From NCBI GenBank assembly GCA_033439795.1, contig JAUTDP010000021.1:167416-231415 (forward strand): 64,000 nucleotides of DNA, in the 5' to 3' direction. This stretch comes from Sordaria brevicollis. Lineage: Eukaryota; Ascomycota; Sordariomycetes; Sordariales; Sordariaceae. Below the pieces are notes generated by a model. It searched no databases. It had not been told where the DNA came from and was given only the letters and a program-made list of their open reading frames with translations. A program made the translations under genes and the position numbers. Shown piece after piece: positions 34,001 to 46,574 of this stretch (position 1 is its first letter; each line of letters opens with the position of its first letter).

Positions 34001-34651
34001 GGTAAATTAATAAATAATAAGTATAATATTAATATAGCTTCGGTAATTTTCTTTATAATCGAAAAAGTTTATAGCGAAACGTTTTTTAACCTTATACCCT
34101 TTATTTCTAAATTTTCGCTTAATTTACTATTTAATCTTTATTTAAATATAGGTATTATATTATTCGGTTTTAAGGTTTTCCTTATCCTCCTCCTTCTTAT
34201 TTTTAAATAGGATTTTAATTCCTAATATATTATAGAGGTAGGATAATATTTAGGGATTAAAATGCCCTAATTTAAAATATTAAATAAAGGGGTCTTTATA
34301 ATAGTATTTACGGCTTATATAAGAATTAATTATATTTTTACGGGTATAAAAGCTCGCCCGAATAAATAAATAAGGAAGCTCTTTAAATAGAATTTAGCGG
34401 TAACGGGTCTTAAAATAATAAAATAATAATTAATTTATATTATAAAGGTAGTTATTAGGTAGTTTATAATTTTAAAAGAAATTTTATTTATGTAATAAAT
34501 ATAAAGAAATAAAGTTAATTACAAAATTAGGGTAAAAAGTTATATTATAAAAACGTAGCTTCCTAGGCCCGTTTTCTTTATTAATAATAAAATTAACCTC
34601 TTTATAACTTTAGATAATAATACGTAAATCTCTAACCTATAAATTATTATT
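31045..34651 (-). pseudogene. Copia pol remnant (integrase, reverse transcriptase, RNase H side)
   Basis: Minus-strand translation shows an integrase segment with ERSGNIIKNKARA and LQPE-type context near 33.55-33.78 kb. The reverse transcriptase at 32.2-32.35 kb shows DVINAFINAIINEEIY, then ILYNLHRSLLL. The active-site motif lies at 32117-32128 and reads YINN where YVDD is expected, as D to N by RIP. Stops sit at expected Gln/Trp positions. The element cannot encode a working polymerase. Confidence 0.82.
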
Positions 34652-34933
34652 TGTCACAGGATTAGACCTGTGCTATACCCAGCACACGCATTGACCACCC
34701 TTATAAGTGCCTAGCTCCCTAGTGGCTATTCACGACCATGGCATATATGCCATGGCACGATATGGCCTAGATTTGGTTACCAATAATCACGTATAGTATT
34801 ACGTAGGCGTATACGGGCTGGGGTATAGGCTCGCGCCCATATATCCAGCCCTCCACGCACACTTCCCATTTCCTCTCCTTCGTACTTTAATATATATCCT
34901 AACCTATACCTAATATATATTCAACCTATAATA
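34652..34933 (+). repeat. Gypsy 5' LTR
   Basis: 282 bp beginning TGTCACAGGATTAG. The central part (~34805-34890) stays GC-normal and almost identical to the other copy. Confidence 0.92.
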
Positions 34934-35079
34934 ATTTAAAGTACTAAACTATTACATTACGCGTATATATTAAAGAAGATTACAATTATTATATTCTAAT
35001 TTTAAAGTATTAAAGATTCGATTATTAAACGACCGTAGTAATCGTATACCGGTCCCGGACGTCGAATTAAATAAAATAT

Positions 35080-36960
35080 TAAGATGAATATTACTATCGA
35101 ATCGCTTATACCCTCTCTCTTTATTTTATACTTATTAAATATATTGGTTTAAGCGATTAATATTTTCTTTAAGCTAATAACTTTCGGTTCCCCTTACTAT
35201 AAATAACTTTATTATTATCGTTATTATTAATATTCTTATAATCGTATTCCTTAATAACCTTATTTATTTAAATTTAGTAAATACTTTATTTATTCTCAAT
35301 TTTATCGCATTCCTTACTATTATTATTATCGATTAAATTCTTAACTTTATAATAAACCCCGTTTTCTAATTAATATTAATAACCCTTATTAAGTTTATTT
35401 ATTTTAATATCGTCGAAACGGATATTAAAATATATAATTTCGAAATCGAGCTTTAATAAATTAGGTCCGATTTCTAAAATTTAGAAAACGCCCGCGCCGC
35501 GCTCTAAGCTAAATATAATCTTCAATTCTAAAACGTCGTGGCTAAACGCTAACGCGCTATTTCCGATTTCGAAACTAAATTATCCGACCTTAGGAATAAT
35601 TTCCGCCAAACCCTAAAATACTAAACCGAAAAATACTAAAAGACGATTATTAATCTTCGTTAATATATTACTTAATCCTAGTTAACCTAAGAAAATTTAT
35701 TTAATATAATTATTAATAACGAAATAGTTACCCTTATTCCCCCCGCCGGTAACCTTGCTAACGGTAGCGGCTATAAATCGGTATTATAAATAATAATTAT
35801 ACCCGCCTTTAATAGTACCGGTAATTCGGTTAAACGTACCGTTAAATTTTATCGCTAGAATATTAATATTTAATTCGCTTAAGAGGATAACCCGACTTTA
35901 TTTAATATTATACGTATTAAATATTTTCTAATTGCCCGCTCCTTAATTAATAAACCCTTTAAAATTATCGAGCCCGAATTCCTTAAAATTCTATCGGGAA
36001 AAGACCCTAAATAACTTATAACCGAAGATTTATTTAAATAAATAAATAAAAAATATAATAATATTAATACTATTATTTAATTCTATTACGAATTCGAGGA
36101 ATTAAAGCTTAATAAAATAAAATAGCTTAATTTCGAAGACAAATTCGTTACCCTAATCGACCGCTACAATTTTAATAATAATATAAAAATTTATTACCTT
36201 TATACCCATTTTAATAACCGTTTATATAATACTATCGCTCTATAGCGCCCCTAACCTAATAATAATAAATTCGATAAATAATTTATAATAACCCGCGACC
36301 TAACTAAATAATTAGAAGAAAAGGATTAGCGTAATAAAATAGCTAGTAATTTTTACCCCGCTACTAATATTAATACCGGTACGTCCGTCCCCGGCCTAAA
36401 TTCTACCTCCGGTATTATTTTTACTCCTAAGTTTACTATTAATTAAAGCGGTTCCGCTATAAACTTCAATTTTATATCCCCTATTAATATTTAAATATCC
36501 CGTATAATCGATAAAAATATCTTCGAATAACGTATAAAATTTAACGCTTATACCCGTTACGGCTATAAAAACCACTTTACTACTAAATATAAATTTCGCA
36601 TTAATTTTAATAAAGACCCGCCTATTAACCGTTAGAAGAAGGATAAAAATACGAAGGATAAAAAGAATAAAAATAAGAATAATAATAATAATTCCGTTAA
36701 TAATAACGATAATAGATAATAGTAACGTCCTGCTTAAAATTAATACGGTTATGGCTAATATAATTAATATAACGTTAACGCTATAAGTATAAGCGGCGTT
36801 CTAACTTACTATAGTACCCCGGCCCCGGATAACTATTATATACCCCCTATTTACTACCCTAACCCTATATACCCTTATAATTTTATAAGCCCGGTTATAA
36901 GCGATAAAAATAATTTTATTAACGGCTAGGGAAATATATAACCTCCCGCTTAAATCGCAA
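35080..36960 (+). pseudogene. Gypsy gag remnant
   Basis: A degraded plus-strand frame follows the 5' LTR. Near 36540-36660 a CCHC-knuckle-like stretch (TRYGYKNHFTTKYKF, where Y replaces C by RIP) is followed by a Lys/Asn-rich tail, as expected for a nucleocapsid. Exact ends are unclear. Confidence 0.6.
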
Positions 36961-37049
36961 TTAGAAGCTACCGTTTATTAAGTATAAAAATAAATAATAA
37001 AAAAATATCCCTATAAAGTTAAATATTGTAAAAATCTATTAATCTTCTA

Positions 37050-40000
37050 TAAATAATTATTATAAATACCCTAATTTATTAAATCTTTCTATTTATTTAT
37101 CCTACGGACCGTATAAAATATATTATACCGCCCTTATTAATAGCAATTACATTACTTTCGGTTTTATTAATTATCGTTTTATTATTCGAAATAACCTTCC
37201 TTTATTTCCTTTTCAAATCCCTAAATTATTATACTTAATTAATAATTAAATTAAAGGTAATATTACGTACTTCAATAAATTAATTATAAACGCCGGTATT
37301 TACTATGAAATTATTAACCTCTTAATTTATAACCTAGTTAATAATAACCTAATAATCTTTAATTACTTTTAATTAATTTACTATACCCTAGGTATTAATT
37401 AGCTTAATAATTGCTTTACTTTCGGTTAATTTTACGAACGTTGTAATTACTTCCTATAAAAAACGCTTCTCTACCTTTATTACGTACTTTTATTTCGTAA
37501 ATATTAATAAATCCCCTTCGTTACGCCGTCGATCGCCCCTCCTAAAATTATCCTTAATATAAAGCCTATATATTAAAAGCCCTTAATAAAAAATATTCCC
37601 AATGAAGGCGAGCCGGACTCCCCTTTTCTAACGGAATCCGCTCGTAAAATCTTAATTTCTATAATAATATAACGCGCCGCCTGTTAAAAATTTAATAAAT
37701 TTAAATAAAAGGTAGTTAATTATATAAGCGCTACACTTATAAGCAAAATTATCGGCGGATAAACCCTTATATTTATAATTATAATATATTATTTTCCCCC
37801 GCTATTACCCTATATAATACCCGTACTTTATAAGTTCGCTAAAGGAATCCGCACTTTATTCCTAAATTATTATACCCTAATCCGCCTTTACTATATCTTT
37901 AAAAACCCTTTCGACCTAAACGATATTAAAGAATTACTAATAACTACGTTTAATTAATTTACCGAGAAATATAAATTTTAAATTATTTAAATAATACGAA
38001 TAAATATAGTGAAGGATATCCAATATATATTCGACGAAAATAAAGTAATAAAAAAGAAGGGCGCCCTAACGCTTAATGTAATTAATGAATCCTTTATAAT
38101 TAATATAATTAAAAACGTTGTAAACGGTAAAGTATATTACTATAAAAAGTTCTTTAATAATAATTACTATACGTAAATCGACGTTCTTTATAATATTGGT
38201 ACTAAGGAAGTAATTAAAATAGTTAGGGTATCCGCGTCTATAATACTTATAAAGTACGCTTCCGATTTTAAAATATATAAGAATACTATTAATAATTACT
38301 TTACCGCTAATAATATTAATATTAATAAAATTATTTCTAAAAACGTAATAAAATTCTATAAAAAAGCTAATAAACCCCTTAAAACCGACGCCTAAATCCA
38401 AATTAAACTCCTCCGCTAATATTAGTAATAAACGAATAATTTTAAATAGGAAATAGCCGATATACTTCCCCTAAATAAATTGTACAATTTTAAATTCGAA
38501 TTTAAGCCTAACGCTATACTACTTACGTCCTATAACTATACTTTCAACCCTAAAGAACTTAACGTTATTAAAAAATAGATTAACGATAACCTTAAGAAAA
38601 AATTTATCCAACCGTCGTAATCGGAAGCTTCCGCTCTTATTTTCCTAATTAAAAAACCGGGCGGCGGAGTCCGTATTTATATTAATTATCGGAATATTAA
38701 TAATATTATTCTCAAATCCCGCTACTTATTCCCTTTAATTAAAGAAACCCTTAATGTAATTTACCGCGCTAAAATCTTTACGAAGCTCAATATTATTACC
38801 GCTTTTAACCGCGTTTGTATTAAGGAAAGATACGAATAATTTATTACGTTTATAATACGATTCGGGCTATTCGAATTTTTAATAATATTTTTTAATTTTT
38901 AAAGCGCGTTAAACGCCTTTTAAAATTATATTAATAATTTCCTATATAATATCCTCGACGTTTACGCAATTATTTATTTTAATAATATTTTTATTTATTC
39001 TAATAACGAAAAGGATTACGAACGCTACGTTAATAATATCTTTAAACGTTTTATTAAAGTAAATTTTAATATTGATATCGATAAATGCGAATTTTATACG
39101 AAATGTACGAAATATTTTAACCTTATTATAATATTGGGAGGTATTGAAATAGATTTAAATAAAATTAAAGCCGTTCTCGAATAGGTATTGCTATAATTTA
39201 AGAAATCCCTATAATAATTCCTAAATTTCGCGAACTTCTACCGTTAATTTATAAAAAACTTTTTAATAATAATTTTACCCTTATACGAATTAATAAAGAA
39301 GGATGTATTATAATTGTAATTTAACCGCTACTAATCCGCGTTTAAAATTCTAAAAAAGGCTTTCGTTACTAGATTAATTTTAAGGATTTATAATTAAATT
39401 AAAAAAATTATCGTCGAAATTAATATTTCGAATTAAGTAGTAAGCGGTATATTTTTATAATATAGAGACGATAGTATATTATACTTTATAACCTACTTTT
39501 TTATAAAATATTCCGCTTAAAAATATAATTATAACGTTTATAATAAAGAATTCCTAACTATTATTAAAGTATTAAAAGAATAGCAACTGGAGTTCGAAAG
39601 CGTATAATAACCTTTTAATATCTTTATAGATTATAAAAACTTAAAAATATTTATAATTAATAAATAATTAATATAACGTTATATATAATAATCCTAATTT
39701 CTATCCTACTTTAACTTCCAAATCCAATATACCCCCAATTCTAAAAATTTACGTCCGGACGCATTTAATCGCAAATTTAACGACATCCTTACTAAGGCCG
39801 AAAATAAACGCCTAACCGCCTGCCAACGTATATTATTATAACTTTTATAATTCGCAAACGGATACTTTAACGATCCTACGGTATACTTTTCCCTATCCCT
39901 TATAAATAATTACGAAGATAAATTTATTAACGATATTATTCTAAATAATTATAAAAATTCCGTATTCTTCCAAAAAATTATCTCCGCTTTAAATAACTTA

Positions 40001-41530
40001 AACGCTTGTAATTAATTAATTTCCGTCCGCAAAATTTTATATAAAATTTTTAACGAATATTAAATTATATTTAACGGTATAACGAAGTAGCGAGGTTGTA
40101 TTATTATCGACCTTTATAATAAGGAATTTCAATTTTAATTAATTAATTACTAGTATAATTCGCCTAATGTAGGCTACTTAAAATATAACGCTACGTACGA
40201 ATTACTATTCCGCGAATTCTATTAAGAGGGGATAATTAATAATATCCGTATTTTCTATAAAATATACCTCCTATATATAAAAACGAAATTCCTTAAATAG
40301 GAATATACTAACCTTTTTAAAATTATTTTAATTATTATAGCGCTATAGATTGTAATTTCGGTCGATTATATTATTCTATTATTAAATAATATATACCTTA
40401 ATTAAGAATTTAAATATATTTACGTCGTTGTAAACCGATTAACCAAAATACGGTATTTTATTCCAATAATTATACTATCCGCTAAGGAGTTAATAGAATA
40501 ATTTATCGATAAAGTCTATTACCTTTACGGACTTTTAAACTCTATCCTCTCCAACCGTAGTATGCAATTTATATTTTATTTTTAATTATCTTTTTATTAA
40601 CGATTAGGAATAACGTATAAATTTACTTCCGCTTTCTACCTGTAAATTAATACCTAAACGGAACGTATTAACGCTAAAATAAAATAATACTTCTATTTAT
40701 ATATTAATTAATCCTAAACGGACTAGGCTAAATAATTCCCCCTCGCCGAATTCGTAAAAAATAACGCTATTTCTTCTTTAATAAATTTATCCCCCTTCTT
40801 CGCTAATTACGGATATTACCCTTATATAAATACCGAACTTTATAACCCGCCGCCTCCTATATTATTATTTACGTAATTAAAGGAATATTATAAAGTTAAC
40901 GAATTCGCCGATTAATTTAAGAAAATTTAGGACTTTATAATCTAATAAATAAAACGAATTTAAGACCGGTACGAAGAAAACGCTAATAAATATCGTATCG
41001 ATTTAATAAAATATAAATTTAAAAATATAATACTATTTAATACCTCCAACCTTTTTAATGGCCGCCTATATATTAAATTCTTTCCCCGCTAGGAGGGCTT
41101 ATTTATAATCCTCAAATCCGATACCTATACTATTAAATTAAAATTCCCTAATAATATAAAATACTTACTTACCTTCTATATCTCTATAATATAACGCTAA
41201 TTCAATTAAAGCTTTCTTAATTAAATAACTAATTCCGACGTCTACATTAATAAAAGAAGAATAATAATCCGTACCGATAAATATAAAAAATATGTAAAAT
41301 AAAGCTTCGATAAATTAATAAACGTCGAATAGTAAAATAAAAACCGCTATTAATATTATTTAATTAAGTAGAAGGGTAATTACGAATTAACCTAAAAAAA
41401 GGTTAATAACGTTATCGATTACAAAGTACAATTTTAAGAATTCTACTACGAATACCTTAATAAACCTATATTACCCCGCCTTCGAAACCTCTTCGACTAA
41501 TTCCGCTAAGAGGAATAAAATATTACAATA
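37050..41530 (+). pseudogene. Gypsy pol remnant with chromodomain
   Basis: Reverse transcriptase at 38620-39190: ALIFLIKKPGGGVRIYINYR, FPLIKETLNVIYRAKIFTKL, and the active site YFNN (38975-38986) in place of YxDD. RNase H around 39480-39700 (YNKEFLTIIKVLKE). Integrase core at 40140-40900 (VVNRLTKIRYFIP, SPFFANYGYYP). Near the end, 41330-41500 reads YYLIKKGNYELT-like sequence, a chromodomain with interruptions, so this is a chromovirus. All internal stops are TAA/TAG at Gln/Trp positions. Confidence 0.88.
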
Positions 41531-41821
41531 ACGGACCCCGCTACCGCTACTACTTATAACGAACCCCTACGCTACCGCTCTACCCGATTAATATAATAAT
41601 TCGCTACCTCGAAAACGGAAACGTTACTATTAAAAAAAGAGGAGGAAGAGGGGTTAATAGAAATAATAATAAAAATTATACGATTTTTAATAAATAAATA
41701 GTTTAGGATACGGTTAACGTTACGTTTAAGAGCGTTTAACGAGTTATTAAAGGATTCTAGAATATAATTATACGTATATATAAATTTTTCAACTCTACGA
41801 ACTTTTTTTAAAAGGGGATAA

Positions 41822-42103
41822 TATTATAAAATTAAATCTATATTATATTTAGTATACGTATTAACCACCTTTATAAATACCTAGCTCCCTAGTAGCTATT
41901 TACAATTATAATATATATACCATAGTACGATATAGCCCAAATCTAATTACTAGTAGTTATATACAATATTACGTAGGTATGTACGGGCTGGGGTATAGGC
42001 TCGCGCCCATATATCCAACCCTCTACGTACACTTCCCATTTCCTCTCCTTCGTACTTCAATACATATCCTAACCCATACCTAACGTGCACTTAGCCCGTG
42101 ATA
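41822..42103 (+). repeat. Gypsy 3' LTR
   Basis: 282 bp aligned base for base with the 5' LTR without gaps; differences are transitions, concentrated in the first third. Confidence 0.92.
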
Positions 42104-43744
42104 TTATTATAAAATACGTAATAAAAATTAAAAAAACGCGTAATTTTGTTAAATACGTATAAAGAATTACTAAAGTTAAGAAGAACGTAATTTTTAAGTA
42201 GGTAAGTATTAAAGTTTCCTTCTCCTATTTAGAATATTATTTATATTATAACGGTTCTATAAACCTAAATAAGGATAAGAATAGGATTTATAATAGTATT
42301 TTTATTAAAGAATTAATTATTCTAAATTTAATTATTAATATTAAGGATAAGATTTATTAATTATTTAATTATTTCCCTTCTTTAAATTTTAATTTCCCTT
42401 TTAAGTTTTAAATCGTTATTAAAATTTTTAATTATTTAAATTTATACTTTAGGGTTAAGTTTTTAACGAAGGTTTAAGGCCCTATTAAAAAAGAAATATT
42501 AATAATATTTAATAATATACGTACCCTCTTCGTAAATTTTATAACAAAATAACGATAATAAATTTCTATTTTATTTGGAATTTTTAATTTATATTACGTA
42601 TTTCCTTTTATATTAATTATATTAAAGTCTATTAAATTAAACGTCTTTTACTTTAATATTAATATTTTCTAGCCTATTAAGGGTATCGCTTCTAATTTTA
42701 AAGGACGCCCCGCAAATACCTCTATAATTAAATTTAACCTATATAATTATAAATACTTTATTATTAAAGCCTTTAATACGGAAATCCTTAGATAAAATAC
42801 GGAAATCGAAAATATTATTAACGATTTATAAACGGTAACAATATAAAGCGCTAGATGCTTAGCCCGGTCGAATAGGGCGTAAATATTCGATAAAATCGTA
42901 GAATTAAGCGGTAGTTAATAAAGATTTAAAGATTACGTAGAATTAAATTTTAATTATAATAATTTTTTAATTATCGATTTCTTTAATTATTTTTATCCTA
43001 AATTTTATTATAAGGGGTTTATTAATATAATTGTAATAAATTTTATAAATATCGATAAAGGTTTATTTAAAATAGTATTATAACCCTTTAGCGAAAGTAA
43101 AATATTATTGGGGGAGATTTTTATTATTCCGGAAATAATTAGATTTATAATCCTAATAAATGGTTTTATATATTTATTTAATAAATATAGCGCGGTATTT
43201 TAAAAAGGTTTTGTATTTTTTAAATTAATAATTAAATATATTAATATTGTAATTATATTCCTATAACCCCGCGATAATATAATTGGTAAATTTAATGGTA
43301 ACGTCGTTAATTTATTCTTTTAAAGATTTTTCGGTAAGTTTTACGTTTATAAGGATATTGTTAATATTATAAAGAAGGATTAACGTAATAAAAGTATTAT
43401 TTTTAAAATTATTAAAGGCTTCTTTAACTTTTTCGATATAATAGCGGACGGACGATTTAATAACGTAATCTATAATAATTAGTTCTATAAACTTAAGGGG
43501 AATTAATTATACCCCTAATATATAATTAATAAAATTTAGAACCTTAGCGTAAATTATAAATTCGTCGTTCTATTCCCTAAATTTATTTATAGAATTTAAA
43601 TAGATTTATTTAGCGATAATTTCCTTATCGATTAATTAAAATATAATTAATAACGTAATAGGTTACGGTAATAATAGTAATAATAGTTATAATTAATATA
43701 ATTAAAGTTTTCGTAGCGCGGAAATCGCAAATTAGACTATTAAT
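42104..43744 (-). pseudogene. Copia 5' internal region (gag side) remnant
   Basis: This is the part of the copia element to the right of the nested gypsy, on the 5' side of its minus-strand coding sequence, where gag and protease are expected. It is too decayed for me to recognise domains; the assignment is by position. Confidence 0.55.
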
Positions 43745-43933
43745 TATTAGATTGCATAGTAAAGTGGATATTGTAATTAAGGGTTAAAAATTGATTTGTA
43801 TATTCAGAAGAGTTCTGTAGAACCCGAATTGGGGGTGCCTAAATTATTAGGAAGGTCTGTAGCCAGAATCTAGTGGCTGGGGCGCCTTACGTAAGCCTGT
43901 TTCTACTAGTCGAGTCTGCCCTCTAATCTAACA
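43745..43933 (-). repeat. Copia 5' LTR (right)
   Basis: 189 bp, the less mutated copy (it keeps CTGTAG, CAGAAT, GTGGCTGG where the left copy has A or T). Followed by TCAGT. Confidence 0.9.
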
Positions 43934-43941
43934 TCAGTCAT

Positions 43942-44151
43942 TCACCCCGCAACCAGCTCCCATGTTGGAGGTCTTCCCCGCCATAAAACCATCGCCAACT
44001 GCCTATTTGGGAATAAGACGCCGAGCGCGAAGGTGAACAGATCAACACCAATCACCGCAACACCAATAATCATGTCTGTGCGACCAAGAAATACCGCAAG
44101 TGAAACCTGGATACCGGGTTTGGTCGAGGAAAGTGGGAAGTTGAAGTTCAT
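43942..44151 (-). CDS. Possible small membrane protein (69 residues)
   Basis: An open frame with a hydrophobic stretch (MIIGVAVIGVDLFTFALGVLF) ends eight bases from the copia LTR. It may be a small gene or simply 3' UTR of the upstream hydrolase. No family is recognised. Confidence 0.22.
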   Translation of the reverse strand: MNFNFPLSSTKPGIQVSLAVFLGRTDMIIGVAVIGVDLFTFALGVLFPNRQLAMVLWRGRPPTWELVAG

Positions 44152-44506
44152 TTTGCTACGTGGAGTCTGGAGCAGAGCAATCAGGAATGAAGACGAAGGG
44201 AAAGCGAATCGTGTTCGTGGAAAAGGATATCAGTAGGCAAGGCCCAGAGCGACGAGAAAACATGCCAGGCTGGGACGGCAACATCGGCCTCAGACCGGCT
44301 TCAAGGAAAAAGACAGCCGCATGCGCCAGCACAGCAGGTACACCAAGTCGCAACTTTCCATGGCAAGCATAAACTATCGATTGTGGCTTCAGGCCGACGA
44401 CCTCAAGCGAAATCCCAACGCAAGAAAACAACACCTGCATCCCACACAAACCTACCAGCGACGGCAAACTCCTATCACGACCAGCACGTTTCTCTGATGC
44501 ATCCCA

Positions 44507-46574
44507 TCAAGCGCTCCCAGACGCATCGGCCGTCTCCGCCTTGGGGGCAGCGATCCTATCTTCCCCAGAGATCTTATCAGTCGCAGTGCCGGCATCTGGT
44601 TTCTCTATCTCCGACTTCGCATCCGCGATCTCAGGCTTGTCCTTGCTAGTCTCCGACTTGGCTTCTGTCTCCGATGACGTCTCTTCTGACTTCTTGGACC
44701 CCCAAAGGCTATACTTGCCGATACTTGGAATGCTAGGCATGCTCGGCATACTAACGCTAGGCATTGAGACCTTGGGCATCTCCCAGTCTGGCATGTCGGG
44801 CAACTTGGACGGCAGGTACGAACGGATGTTGGTTCCTGTCTGCTGGGCAACGCCAAACAAGTGTCGCATGTAGGCCTGCTTCTGCTCGTTGATGGCCTTC
44901 CTCTTATCGGGGTCTGCGGTGTCGTCGTCATCGCTGCCGTGTTCGGGGTCATCAGGCAGGGGCACAAGCGAAGCGGCAGCAGCAATGTCGATAGGTGACT
45001 CGTCGGGGACGCCGTCGCTGTCAGAGTCGTCTTCCTCGACCTCTTTGCCCACCTTCTTCTCGGCCTCCTTGACCTTCTCCTCCGCAGTCTTTGCCTCTTG
45101 GTCTGCTTCATCGATTGCCTTTGCAATTTCCTCCGTCTCGGCAGTCTCTGGTTCGGCCGGCTCCGCGAACTTTGGATCGTCCCAGATGTCGGTCTCGTCC
45201 TTGAACCAGCTGATAACCAGTTGGGCAGCTTCGTTGGTCATTCTCTCGTAGCCCCTGTTCTTCTCCGGCTTGAAGAGGTTGACATGTGCTTCGATCTCGT
45301 CCTTGGCTTCGGGGACGACATGCCTGGTGAAGAGGCCATTACACGGCTGACCCTCGCCGGGGACGGCACAGAAGGTCCTCTCGGGCACAAAGTAACCACC
45401 GCTCCAGTAGCCGTTCTCCCCGAGCGACGCGTATATGTCTTTGATTCCAACTCCCTTCAAGGATGCTAGTCTTTCCAGTCGTCGATTCAGTTCGTTCTGT
45501 TTCAACAAGGCGCCGACAAAGGTGAAGTGATCAGACAGCCAGGCAAAGGACTGTCCAACATTGCCTCGGTTGATGTATGCCAGCCCCTGACCGAGCGCAT
45601 CGACGCTTTGCTGATATCCCTGGACAACGTCCTCCTTCTTCAGGTTCTTGACCGTGCGCATGCCCTCGAGAATCTCTTTCCTGTGCATGAATGCGGCCAC
45701 ACCACCCGCGGCAATCACACCCACTGTTCCTGTGCGCACCGCAATCAGCTGCCAGGCCTTGAGCGCTGGGTGCGATCGACGGGGAACCGATATGCTGCGG
45801 GAGACTGCCTTGGTGGCGGCCACGGCTGTGCGTTTCGAAGCGAGACTGGCCAGTGTAGCTGGCGCGGCGGCGGAGAGAGCCGTCATGACGTTGAAGACGT
45901 TGGAAACCTTTTGGTAGTTTGAGAAGGCGCCGTAAACGAACATGGAGCGAGCGAGACCATTGTAGGGGGTGTCGAAGGCGAGGATGCCTTGGATCATGGG
46001 GAAGATGGGACCGGTCGGATTCTCGGATTCGGCGTTGCGGCGTCGTTCGTCGAGGATGCGGAAGAGTGTGTCACTTGCGACGAAACCGCTGAAGGGTGTT
46101 AGCAAAGGACCGTAGAGATACGAGCAGACTCGGGACATGGAGGGGACTTACCCCATTGAATGCGCAACCAGGACCACGCCGACATTTCGGTCGGTAGGAG
46201 GCCATGGTGCTTGGAGGTGTTCCTTGCGCAGCTCCATCACCCGCTCCTTGAGCCTGTATTAACCGTCAGTTATTGACACCAGGAGGCCATGTTTGTGTTT
46301 CTGTGCCGTACCATTCCAGGAAGGCTTCGGTGGTTTGGGCCAGCTCCCCTTTTGTTTCGTATTTCGGATAGACGACGGACGCCACATGGTGGTCGAGAAG
46401 ATTGCTCGTGACGGTATCTTTGAGGTGCTTGGGGAAGTCGCGGAAGGTGTCGTCGTCACCCTGTTGTGGAAATGGTCAGCAAGAGTCAAGATTGCGGCAT
46501 GGGATTGCAAGTAGGAAGGGGAATCTGACCTTGAACCCGTGGATAAAGCACAGCAGCAGGATGCGCTTCGACAT
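44507..46574 (-). CDS. Alpha/beta-hydrolase (DUF676-like serine esterase/lipase) with acidic C-terminal extension
   Basis: This is a predicted serine hydrolase of 625 residues. Exons: 46530-46574, 46312-46460, 46152-46253, 44507-46088; introns of 69, 58 and 63 bp, all GT..AG. The beta-strand plus oxyanion start reads CFIHGFKGDDDTF. The nucleophile elbow AHSMGG (Ser97) is completed across the third intron. AFDTPYNGLA follows, typical of fungal DUF676-like lipases. After ~300 the protein changes to an Ala/Glu/Lys coiled-coil-like segment (KTAEEKVKEAEKKVGKEVEE), an acidic patch, and a Met/Pro/Ser repeat (MPSVSMPSMPSIPSIG). Substrate and localisation are unknown. It is the only gene between the retrotransposon nest and the subtelomere. 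Confidence 0.86.

Larger units (their letters stand above)
34652..42103 (+). mobile_element. Ty3/gypsy chromovirus LTR retrotransposon, RIP-mutated, nested in the copia element
   Basis: A 7452-bp element. LTRs of exactly 282 bp lie at 34652-34933 and 41822-42103, and the duplicated target TTATT at 34647-34651 and 42104-42108. Plus-strand domains run gag (~35.1-36.95 kb), protease region, reverse transcriptase, RNase H, integrase, then a chromodomain. A purine-rich tract (AAAAGGGGATAA) sits just before the 3' LTR. It inserted into the copia element, so it is the younger of the two. Confidence 0.93.
30856..43933 (-). mobile_element. Ty1/copia LTR retrotransposon, RIP-mutated, interrupted by a gypsy element
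   Basis: Two 189-bp LTRs (30856-31044, 43745-43933) in direct orientation bound the element. They differ only by C/T or A/G transitions. The target duplication is TTAGT (30851-30855) versus TCAGT (43934-43938), itself differing by one C/T. Pol remnants on the minus strand run integrase (~33.55-33.78 kb) then reverse transcriptase (~31.95-32.35 kb), the copia order. Subtracting the nested gypsy and its 5-bp duplication leaves ~5.6 kb, a normal copia length. The 5' LTR is therefore the right-hand one. Confidence 0.9.

Noticed and set aside
33968..34210. 80-codon plus-strand frame in the copia element
   Set aside because: Copia pol remnants lie on the minus strand here; the plus frame is a shadow.
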